From Acanthococcus lagerstroemiae (taxonomy: Eukaryota > Arthropoda > Insecta > Hemiptera > Eriococcidae), in contig CM063113.1 in NCBI GenBank assembly GCA_031841125.1, positions 26,681,312-26,745,311 on the forward strand: 64,000 nucleotides of DNA, given 5' to 3'. The notes beneath the pieces are model-generated. The model was not told the DNA's origin. It did not search any database and was given only the letters and a program-made list of their open reading frames with translations. The number at the start of each line of letters is the position of its first letter. The stretch's first letter is position 1. A program made the position numbers and the translations under genes. Of the stretch, positions 31,619 to 43,600 are shown piece after piece.

Positions 31619-34600
31619 CTGGAAAAAAAGAGGGGAAAAAAGTGAATTTTCGAGCTTGATTTTCTATAAATTAAGAGAAATTAACAAATTTGATTGCGGA
31701 AAATGAAATGAAAAATGGCCAGGACGGTGAATGTGCAAGATGAGGGATTCTTATCGTACACAGTCATGTTATTGCGCTCCATCAATACAATAAAATAGTA
31801 TCCTGAGGTTTTATTACTTCGAAAATGAAGGATTTTGACATTGAAAGACAACGGTGTACGTTCACAACTCAGGATGAGTGTCTGTGTAAAGTAATTTTCT
31901 AATTTCTACGAGTTATTACTAGAAATTCATACATGCAGCTGTATGTGTCATCGCCCTTCATATTAGCTCTTAGCTTCCTACAACAGTAAAATGTGCTGAT
32001 CATTGGTTTGAATTTTAATTCCTAAAACTTGTTGGAGTGGAACATTTCTGGAGTTGACTGTTGGATTCCAGCTTAGCTTGAAACTATGAACAACTGGACA
32101 ACAACCGACATTTGTTGACAAAATGAGTTACTAATACTAATATCGTTGGAAAGAGCGTAAAAAGTAGAATTTTTCAAAATGGGGCCCTCCGATTCAAAAA
32201 TGTGTACTCACGTTGAAAAAACGCTTATCAGTAAACGCTATATGTTATATAGTTTCTACGTGGCCCTTGTACTTCGAATCACATGTTCTCGAACTACAGA
32301 TTTTGTTGGTTGGTTCTGTTACGTTTAACAGCGTCCAACTAAAATTGGAGGTAGAAGCCAAAATTCGACCGAAGCTGAAGCCGAAGCCAAATAAATTATT
32401 TTGCTCCAAACCGACGCTAAAAATAATTAATTTGATTTCATAGCACAATTCTGACATTTAGATTAAACATAAGGCGGAGGGGGGAGGGGGGAGGGGTGCC
32501 TGCCATAAAGCAGGTAATATCAGATAAGCTTATAAGTTTGAAAAAGTTTTTTTTTTTTTTTTTTTATCTACAAATTACTCACTTCCATGGGATTTTCACA
32601 TATCTTGTTTCTCGTCTCATGGAAGTGGCGAGTTCTTTTTGCTTGTAATATTATTCCTTAAGGGAATCGGCACATCTTAATAATAAGTAATACATGATGC
32701 TACACTTAATTCTACTTATAGTTCACCCTTCTTTCCTATTCAATTCTATTTTTGACTTCCAGAATTATTTTTACATATTTTTTTATTTTAAGAAAATTTT
32801 ATTTTTTCACGATGTCTTTCTATAAATATTATAATGAAATTAATTAAAAATCTTATTAATATTAAAACCCCTACAAATTTATATTCTTTATGAAATATCG
32901 GATCTTTAATTTCTTTATTAATTCTATTTCAAATTATTATTGGTTTAATCTTATCTATAAATTACTTTAATAATTTTAATCCTTTCATTTCATCATTCAA
33001 TATTTATTATAATATTAACTATGGATGATTAATAGGTACGAATTATTCATAGAAATTTTACATCAATCATTTTTATTTTAATTTTATTTCATTTAAAACG
33101 AAATTTAATATTTAAAACACTAATAAATTTAAATAGTTCAATGATATTATATTTTTCTTTTAATTTTTCTAGTTTTCTGCAGTCTCTGAAGGTATGGTCC
33201 GAGGTGTCTTCCTCTTCACAGCATTCCCTGAATGTGCCATCTTTAACTATTTTAAACGTTTGTAGGTAGTTTGCAAAATTCCCGTGGCCACTTAGATATT
33301 GTGTGAGGTAGAAATCTGATTTAAAATTTTTATTTTTCATTCTGGTTTTGATATCTGGGAATAGTTTAACTGTTCTTCTTCCTGTTTTTTCCTTATTGTA
33401 TGATTTTTGCCAATTTTAAATCTTCTCTTCCTTTATATTTTTTTTTATTCTATTGTTTTAAGTTTTTTTGTTTATTTCATCAGCTTTATATTCTAATTTA
33501 AACGTTAAAAACCGTTTTCTTTATATTGAACATCTGTGATTCTTCCTACCCCTACTATAACAACCACCACCAGTACCGCCAGACTGGATAGCGAAAAATA
33601 AATGGAAAACTACTAAACAGACTAACAGGGTGTAAAATTGTGAACAGTTCTTGCAAAAATGAAATTTTGTTATAAAATCTTGGAAAAATTATGCAAAATG
33701 TTGAAATTTTATTTGAAATTTTTACTGAAATCACAGAAACGCATTGGTTTTTTTCCTTTCAGAAGAGAACAAAACGAAATTTCTTAATTTTCTAACCTTG
33801 CCATACCTTCTTCACATGCCCCCATTTATTATTTGTGACCGTCCTTGAGAAAAAACCTCAGGGTGAAAAGAAAAATTTTAAAAAAAGTCTTCAGCTTGGC
33901 ACCACTGATTGTGCCCGATGCGCAAAATTCCACCAGTTACCCGGGTAACTAAAGGGGAACAAGGGTAATCTGAAGGTAACAAATGGGTAACTAAACGGTA
34001 ACTAATTGTGTAGTATCCCGCCAGTTACCCGGGTAACTAAAGGAGAACAAGGGTAATCTGAGGGTAACTGATTGTGCACCGGGTGAAAAACCGCCTGATT
34101 CAATCTGTGTTACCGGCAAAGTTGGAAAACTCGCTGAAAGTCTTAAGCCGAAAACTGGAGAATTTTAACGGTAAAAAGCCAAAAGTCAAACGGTTTTTTG
34201 ATGGGAAGCGATAAGAAGCTAAAAGTTTTATTTATTCAGTTTTTCCTTTAATTTTTTCGCCCTTTCCAGTTCCCTTATTTCTCTGTCCAAGTCCTGAAGT
34301 GACTTCAAGTTTTATTCTCAATAGACTAAGTTGTAAATAATAGGTACCTCATGATTTTTTTTTTTTTTTTGTTCATTGAAAAATCGAAAGTTGAAAATTT
34401 TAAGCCAAAATCTGAAACATTTTGATACTGCAAAGCTAAAAGTCGAAAGCAGAAAAAATATTTCTAGTGAAAAGCAGAAATCCAACAGTTTCTTATATTT
34501 TATGTTGAAATTGAAAGCTAAAAGTCAAAAGTGAAATCTTTATCTTACGGTTTTCTACCTCTGGTCACCGGACAGCTCCATTATCTAGACCATGTCTGAT

Positions 34601-37600
34601 GTTGCATGTTAATAAAAAAAGAGACACCTGAGACCCATACTAAAATCCGAAGGCGAAGCCAATAGTACCTAGCCCACTTTCTGTCGACTTCGAACTTCGA
34701 AGCCAAATTAATAATCCAGTTTGAAGTCGAAGCTGCAATCAACATTTTCCTTGAAGCTGAAGGCAAAGCCCCTAGTCAGAACTCCAGTGAATTAAGTGGT
34801 CGACATGGACAAGAAGAAAGCCAAACCTTTTTCCCTACAAGGTCAGAAGTTGAAAACTGAAAGCTAAATGATAAAAAGTCAATAGCGAAATCAATATTTT
34901 CTCATTTTCCGTCTCACTGATGGTGTGGTGGGACGTATGGCGATGTACGCATGCCAAAGTGGCCCCTATGACAGCGCACCCCCGGCCACGGGAACTACCT
35001 TTTCGAGTATCGCGTCAGTGACCGAATGGGAAAAAATATATAAAAATAAAAGTGGTGAGGCAGGAGAAAAAAGCTGAAAGCCGAACGATTTCTCCTCAAG
35101 GTCTAAAGTTAAAAGCTGAAAGTTGAATGGTGAAAAGTCAAAAGCGAAATCAGAAGCCAATAGAGTTTTCTCTGGAAGCTAAATCCGAAAGCAAAATCAT
35201 TATAAGGGCTTTCACGTCCCTGGTGGCCGATTATTCGGACCTAGCCACCTAGCAGCGAAAGAGTCGTCATTTAGGTAGAACTAAAATAATAAAATCGGGA
35301 CAAAATAAACATCAAATCAGCTCTCATTTGTAATGTAAATTAGTCTATTTTTATCAACATGTGAACTCATATTTCATTCTAAAAATGAGACTGATCCTTG
35401 CTCATCTCCATGTAAAAAGATAGGAGCCATCGATTATCACCACTCAACAATTTGATACCTATTTTTTAAAATAGCAATGTCACGAGACTATATGATTCTA
35501 TATGTATTTTCAACGAGGAATTTAATGCCGATATTAATTTTTTGATTATATTTCATCTCCCCCCCCCCCCCATCTCTTGTGTCTTGTCTTAAATGTAAAT
35601 TTTAGTATCATCAAGAAGATACTCTACTGATTGAACAACTATACGCGTTCAGTATAGTTATCCGTATCAGTGTGTTACCATTCTTAGACGACAAAAAGGA
35701 ATAAAAAGTGAAAATTTTAATAAAATTTCAATTTTGAATATGGAAAACGAGAGGTCCTTGAGAAAACTGTTAGGTTAACGCCATATCCTATTCAGCATTC
35801 AAAATACAGCTAAAATCACATAATCTACTCGTAATCCCATTGTTTTTTATGCTGTACCTATTATGTACCCGCTCAAGTTTTCCTTATTATGCGTTAGTAT
35901 TAGTTCATGAATGTGTGTGGCGACTAGAGATGGTAAGCGATTCAATAACGCTTTCACTTTTGGATTTTGCTTCTATGTAAAAGGATCAGAGCCATCGATA
36001 TTATGTTCCCACTCAAGTTTTCCTCATTATGTGTTAGTATTAGTATTAGTTTGTATGTGTGTGGCGACCATGCAGAGATGGTGAGTGATTCAATAGCGCT
36101 TTCAAAACTTTTGGATTTTGCTTCGGATCTTGAAAGATAAAACTTTCACTTTTACTTTTCGCTTTTTCAACATTTGTTTTGCTTTTCCTTTCAGAAATGC
36201 CTGCGCTTTTTGCTTAAAAGTTTTCATTTTTCCATTTCTTTCCCAAGCGATTCAATACCTATCGCTTTCACTCTTACGTTAGATTAATTTTGCTTCTGGC
36301 CTTGAGAGATGAAACTTTTACTCTTGACTTTTCGCTCTTTCAACTTTTGTTTTGATTTTCGCTTGCGCTTTTCCCTTCCAGAAATGCCTGAGCTTTTCAC
36401 TTTTCAATTCCTTTCCATCTCTGGTGGCGAGGTGGCGAGAGGCGACACGAATTTATCAGTCAATTCAGTGGGCGACACTAGCGTTCCTACATCCGAGCCT
36501 GGTGCGAATCGAGTCAATCGAGTGAGCCTAATCGATTATCGAGTAAAATCCAGGATACGATCGCTGATATGCGCCATGCGCCTATGATGGACATTATCAG
36601 ACAATAAGTTTGTTATCGGCTGTACTCTCTATTCGTGTGCTCGTGTAGGTATCATTTCTCGTGTGTGATCATCAACTGCTCAGTTACCGGATAATTGGTT
36701 AAAAATTGGTGTAGGTATCGTCTGATCCTAATGTATTTGTATGAATTTCTTAAACGTGTGGTGTATTCGTTATTTGTTGAATATTCATACTTTAAACCCC
36801 TGAATCCATTACTCACAATATAATGCGTGAAGAATAGTGAGCTTCTACTGCGAGGCAGTCATCTCAGAGGAAAAATAACAATTACCGGTAAGATTTGCTT
36901 ATTATTTCGGCAACTTGGGTGCTCTGGTGCTTGACAGTTGACTTGTTCAGATGTCATCCTAGGAGTGGTGTTATGAACACATTATTGTTGATGTTGCGGT
37001 ATCGTAATAACTTCTGTTCGTGCTAACATACTAATTTTTGAAGCTTCTAATTTTAGTGAACGTGCTTATGCATAGCTAATTATTTCAGATTGTATCGAGC
37101 CAGGTATTGCTTCAACTTTTTCACTTTGAGAATCGACAAACTGTGGTAGTGTTTGTTTTTATTCATATCTACAGAAAATAGACACCACTGTGTCCTGTTG
37201 AATAAATTTGACCTACCCGCCAGTATGCATGAGCGTGTAATGGTTGATATACCTTCCATGTTTAGTATCTGTTTCTACCTCTTCAAATTAATTTCTGTAG
37301 TGATGTGAGATGAATATTTTAATCCCTAAGTTATCGAATAATGTTCTTTTGTCAGTGCCCTATTGAAACCTCATCTTAAAATAAATCTCGGATTGATATT
37401 GATTTTTATCTCGGTTGATGTAGGGTGTCAGAGCCGAGAAAAAAGTACCCTAAATGGGTTGAAACTGGCTCCACGGCTTCAGCTTCAAACTAGTGACCCT
37501 GAACTCCACTCAAAGCTCCAGCAATGGGCTTAAGGCTAGAGCTAACTCCAGCTAGCTCCTACTTGGGTTTCAGGCTTTGAAAAAAATGACCGGGGCAAAA

Positions 37601-40600
37601 CCGTTTTTTGACTCTGACCCGACACCCCGTTTCTAAATAACTTTGTGATAATCACAAAGTCGTTTCTGATTGAATGTTGTTAGTACTTCACCATTATCCC
37701 ATTGTTGGTAATCAACTTCTTTAATGTGTTGATCCGAGGTCTACCTTAAAACACAGTCGATACAAAAAAAGACTTGCGTCTGTTAAAATTCAGAATCTTT
37801 GTTTTTTCAATTATTGAACCTTTTGGTTGACTTTCATATAGAATTTCATTAAGTCAAGTGACCAGGCTGACAGCGACTTTTGAGTAGAATTTTATATCAA
37901 AGTCGATATAACATTTGATCCAAAAGTTGTTGCTGGTAACTTGATTTTAGTATCGAATTATACATCAAATTTGACCACAATACTGTGTCAAAAAAAGCGA
38001 CAAATTTTGTGTGTCAACGTTTGTGTTTTAAGAACAGTACTCAGACAGATACATATATAGCGTTCAGGCATGCTGAATATTTTGTTGTATAACCAATTTG
38101 ACTCGTGTACTTGAACACCTATGAACAGGTAGACAACCTGACTATTGAATAACCTCTGCTATTGCATTCTGAAGTTTGTAACAAGAAATTTCTTTCCGAT
38201 ATTTAAATGTACAAAAATCAGCAGTCGGTATAGGTGTTTATGTAACTAAACGCTTTCTGTATGGGTATCCGCGCAGAGGTGTAAGTATTATGTACATAAT
38301 GCATATGTATATGGCACACATGAATCCATATTATGTAACTCATTACCTTGTTCGCTGCACAAGCGCTTTACAAATTCCTTGACCTCTACAACTTTCGTCC
38401 ACTGATAGTATCACTATATCTAATATTTTCTCGATGTCAGGGAAACGGCCGAAAACATTAGAATGTTTTTTTAGTGTTGTCAAAAGCCGCAGGATTTCTT
38501 TGAATTTAGGATTCTTGCAAGCGTTTATGGTGTCTGTAGAGTTTTCAGTTTCCTCTTCTCTTCTGGTCATGACGGCGTTCAAGCAGATGCCTAGCAAATA
38601 ACCGGATGGTGAAACTGCTGCTATAGACAATCCTAAAACAGAAAAAACTTGTATGAAATGAAAGTATAACATATGTGTTTCATACGTTGAAAATAAATTG
38701 GCAGATATCAACACGCTTAACCATAAATCATTTTGGATTTAAGAAGAAATTAGCTGATCTGTATCCAGATGATCTTGAGGAAAGGAAGCAATGGAGTTTG
38801 TGAAGTATGTTATTACGTTTTATATTTACTTTATCAGAAATAAGTACTTGTATATACAGTGGCGGAGTTAGGATGCCGGGGAGGGGGAATGCTTAAGCCT
38901 CCTAATCTACAATGTTTACCGCCGGCTTGGGAAAAGTAGCGCTGCTAGCAATGTAGCAATGCATCAATAATCTCAGTCAGTCAGAAAAATTTCTCATCAG
39001 CGCCTGTTACATTTTTACATTTGAAGAGGTTAGAATGAAAACCAGCACTTGCCATTTTACTTCAAGTGTGCGGATAGGCAAAACACTGTACGCGGGTGCA
39101 GAAATACATATCTCTTGCTGCGCCGTGAATGTGTGGTACGAACTACGTATCTAGCGCTTGTGGGAAATCCGACTGCTGTGAAATCGACTGTGAAAGAATG
39201 GTTGCAGTCGCTCAAATTGAAGGGAACATTTGACAAGTGTCACTTGATTCTCACTTGACAGTTGCGTCGTGAAAATTGTTCTGAAGTCGACAAGAAATGT
39301 GAAGAAAAGTTTAGTTATGGAATGCTCTTTAGAACAAAAACATACCATACTGCGCCTGCGCTGGATTGAACAAGGTTAGGGTGTTAGGGCGCTAGCTGAT
39401 AGAGAAAAAACAACAGCTCCTACAAGATAGCCATTACGAGAAAATCTGGAGGAAAGTATATTCTTTGTAAAATAATATATGTGATATATACGCTGAGTAT
39501 CAAAGTCAGTTTTGATTCTCAGTATAATATGATTTTACAACGAACATCCAATGGAATCCCCGCAGAGCTGCTCACGGCTGGAACTACACGTTAGACTTCA
39601 CCAGTTAATGACAAACATCTGGACGAACGCAGAAGTACCACCTGACTATAAAAGGAAAGGCGATGTGCATGACTGTGGAAACTACAGAGGTATCTCCCTT
39701 TTGTCCACTACAGACAAGTTGTTGGTGAAAGTAATATCAATAATCGGCTGGTACAAGTCATAAGGGCGAGTAACTCCAGTCTCCCGGGCTAGCTCCAACA
39801 AAATAGAGGCACCTCAGACATGATATTTACTCTTTGTCAGCTTATGGAAAAAGCCAGGGAACAACATGTGGAACTTTTTATCTCCTTTGTGGACTTGGAA
39901 CAAGCGTTCGACACAGTGGATAGATAAATGTTATGGAAAGTCATTCAGAAGTTTGGTCTTCACACTCAAAATGTTGCTCACGTCATGCTTGTTGGTGGGC
40001 CTAGTGCTTCCTTCGTTGCCTGCTGTGGTGTGAAGCAAGGCTGCGTGCTGGCACCAACGCTGTTCCCTGCGTTTACAAATGCTGTTGCAGTTTAGGAGTC
40101 TTTGCATATCACATCGCGTGGATAGCAATCTGTTCGATCTGCGCCGACTCAGAGTTAAAACTAAGTGCCGCAGGACTTATATCTTTGAGCTTCAATATGC
40201 TGATGCCTGTGTCTTAGTGGCTACATCTTCTGAGGCTCTCTAGGATACCCTAAACTGTTTCAATGAGGCTTACACTAGTCTTGGCTTGAAGGTAAATGAG
40301 GGAAAGACCGAAGTACTGGAAGTTGCAGAGATCCTTCATCAGTTTAATATAAATCAGGAGGCCCTAGAAGGAATCAATGACTTCTGTTACCTTGGCAGCA
40401 TAGTAGCAGACAGCCTGGATCTAGGAGTTGAAATTCAGCATAGAATTCAAGCTGCGTTCAATGTCAGTTACAAGCTTAAGAATAGAGTACTCAACACTCG
40501 CGATATCGCGCCAGCTACCAAAATCAGTGTATATGCGGTGTTGCCTACTTTGCTATATGGGTGTGAGTCCTGGACGCTATATCACCAACAGGTTAAGCAG

Positions 40601-43600
40601 CTGGAAAGGTTCCACCAAAGGCAGCTCAGGAAAATTCTGAGGATACGTTGGGACGACTTCATCACATACAAAGAAGTCTTGAGGTGAGCTCAGGCGCTGC
40701 CAGTGGAAGTCCTTATCAAAAAAAGCCAATTAAGATGGTTTAGACATGTATGCAGGATGCAGAGGACTGAGTTTCCCAAGGTGGGTCTGTATGGGAACTA
40801 CGTGTCGGCAAAAGAGCTCCGGAGGGCCAGAAGCGCAAGTATAAGGACCAGATGAATGCTCTGCTCAAAAATATCGGAATCTCAAACTCGTGGCAAGTCC
40901 TGGTCAACGACAGGGACTAGTGGAGAAAAGTGATTGCCTCTTACAAGGGGGCTGAGTAGCCAAGAAGAAGAGTGCCTCAGCTAATCCTCGAAATCGACTG
41001 GCTGCAGTAAGGTTACAACAAACACCTTGTTCCTCATATTTGCTCATCATAACCATCTTGTAGTACTTTTTTTTTCTTTTTTTCTTTTTTTTTTTTCTAT
41101 CAGCTAATGCCCTAACTTTTTTTTTTTAGCAAGTGTCGGCTCTTCATTTGGCCAAATATGGAAGCAAGAATGTCTCTCTGACACACGCAAATCCCATGCC
41201 ATATGTCGCGATTGTTGCGAATTGGGCCCTTGAAACCTCTTGAAGTCATTCTAGAGAAGTTAAATCCCCTTTTCCTCCTTTAGAAAAGCGACTATTCTGG
41301 GGCTTGAGCCCGACTAGAAACACTTCCTTATCTTAGTCTCTGTGTCTGTTGCTATTCCTCCTGTATAGCCGGGTACTGTTTTCCATTGTTATAATCTTGA
41401 ATTCATGACATGTTGGATTTTTCAAAAGTGATGGGATCATGTAGGCACAAATAGAAAAGAAGCTTAGGCGATTTGGCTCTTTTCCCCATCTCATCCGTCT
41501 CTCAAAAGAAATTACTGGAGGAAAGAATTTTTAGTATGTATTATATTTTGGTACTTGTTAGGTTGTTTGCCTTCCATGAGTCCTCCTTTCGTTCCTGGTC
41601 GGGTATTTGTGTATATGGGTGTGATAAAATTGTAAAGGATGATTCACATAACCCTTGGTTACTTCTAATAGAAGCAGCCGTGTTTGTTTCACGGAAAATA
41701 ATCAACGTAACGTTTTCTTTTTTTTCTTACAGTATTCTAGTTGCGGAAACGAGGCTTCTCAAGCACAGAAAGCGCAGAAATATGAATGAATAGTTCGTCT
41801 TTCTTGAACGCATCTGGTATCGTGAACCTAGGTACGTATTCTGCTCTAATTATAACTTTAATCAATGAAGCTCTTCTTTCCCATCTTTTATACCCTCTAC
41901 CCAGACACTTGTTGCAATACTTTAGGGTATACAGCTCCTGAAGAATTACCTTGGCCATTTATGTATGAAATGTATTTGGTATTATTTTCTGATTTAAAAT
42001 CACCAACCAACTTTTCCTTACCATCTGAAATGCAGCTCGTGCAGTATTCCTCCAACTCGGGGCACGTGGTGTTAGGTTCGTCCAATATACCGATGGCTAC
42101 GTTGAGCGGTTCATCGCGAAAGAAGAATTTCCGCAAGAAATGAATCACCTTGTCTGTGTCTTTCTCTGTAAGCGGAACGATCTTATAGGGGGTCTTCGGT
42201 ATTTCGTCCATGATATGTCTACTGTACTCCCCGACCTGTTGGAAGAAAAACAAAAAGTATAAGGCATCGGTGTAAGACATCATCTTCAGGTTTATAGTTT
42301 CTGTACGGTCACGCATCACGATTAGTCGTAAAATCTCCGGAAGTCGTAGAATAGTTGCTGAAGTTTTTGCGCCATTAGATCAGGCTGAAAAATTACAAAA
42401 CGTGCGGTTGTTCAACCTGCAGGTGATCTCTGAGAGTATTATCTTGGAAAATTTAAATATTGAATCGTGGAAAACGATTGCGAGGGTGCGGCGGCGTTCG
42501 CTGTTGTGTTTTAATCCGGTGTCGTTGGAAAAAAAAAAAAAATACCCGAAAGTTGTTTGTGTAAGTTCGAATGCATATTATCGTTTTTATCTGCGTCAAT
42601 ATTTGTACAACTCTGAGATTTCATTTATCTTTTTGTCTCCTGTCATGTCTATAGTATGTCGGAGTGGCGCTGTCGTGGTACGGCAACGTGGGCCTGCAAC
42701 ACGTACTGATGTCGAAAAGTCGCTGAGTCGTGTGTTGAAGATGTATTTGGGCTAACATTTCCAATATCGAGAAAAGAGATGACAACTGATGGGTATTCGT
42801 TATATTGGCGGTGTGTATAGGACGTGGTGAGAACTGATGCGAGTAATTTGAGGTACTCATTTTGAAAACGGCCATGTAGTAAATCTTGAAATTTCAACTT
42901 GGTCGCAAATAGCGAAAAAGCACATGTTCGAAGGACTTGTGCAATCAAAGTTCAGAGGTTCGTTTTGAAAACGACTTTGGTACTTTTTCAAATTTCGACC
43001 TGGCCGCCAAATAAGCGTGGTATGAATGCTATAGACGTAATATGTGTAAAACTCACAGAAGATATTTGTTTTTTTAAGACTGATGCCATTACATTGGGGA
43101 ATCCATTTTGAAAACGACCATGTAGTACATTTTGAAATTTCGACTTGGTCGCCAAATAACAAAGTACTCGGTGTGTCTGATGAGTTCCCTAACTTCCTCT
43201 TTGATGCTCAGTACCTACCGAACACATGTTGCTACATGCTACATTTTTTGTGAGTTCCCTCCACATTCGCCTGATCTGGCTCTATCAGACTTTTTCCTCC
43301 TGCCTAAGCTCAAATTGCATTTGAAAGGACATTTTCCTCGAGATGTAACAACGTATATCCAAACGGCTTGCACCTAGTATCTAAGGGGCATCACTGATCA
43401 GGAGTTCCAGAAAAGTTTCAAGTCGCTCTACAACTGCACCAATAGGTATGTACTTAGAAGAGGGGCTGGGGCATACGCAGGAAGTGTTGTGGATCGTTAA
43501 ACACCCTCCAAAATTGTCTAAAAAATGCTTAAAAAATGAGAATTCGTGAAATAAAATGACTTGGACACTGTAATTGACTTAGAATTATATTGAGTTATAA

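Noticed and set aside
36309..36587. 92-aa frame with GGEVARGDTN region
   Set aside because: Runs out of a pyrimidine-rich array into unique DNA; no recognisable motif.
38860..38900. A further hAT MITE end (CAGTGGCGGAGTTAGG)
   Set aside because: The left-end pattern is right, but no matching inverted end or target duplication was found downstream.
42857..43162. Minus-strand 101-aa frame with repeated WSFSKW segments
   Set aside because: The repeats are at the DNA level in a degenerate array and the frame has no family resemblance.
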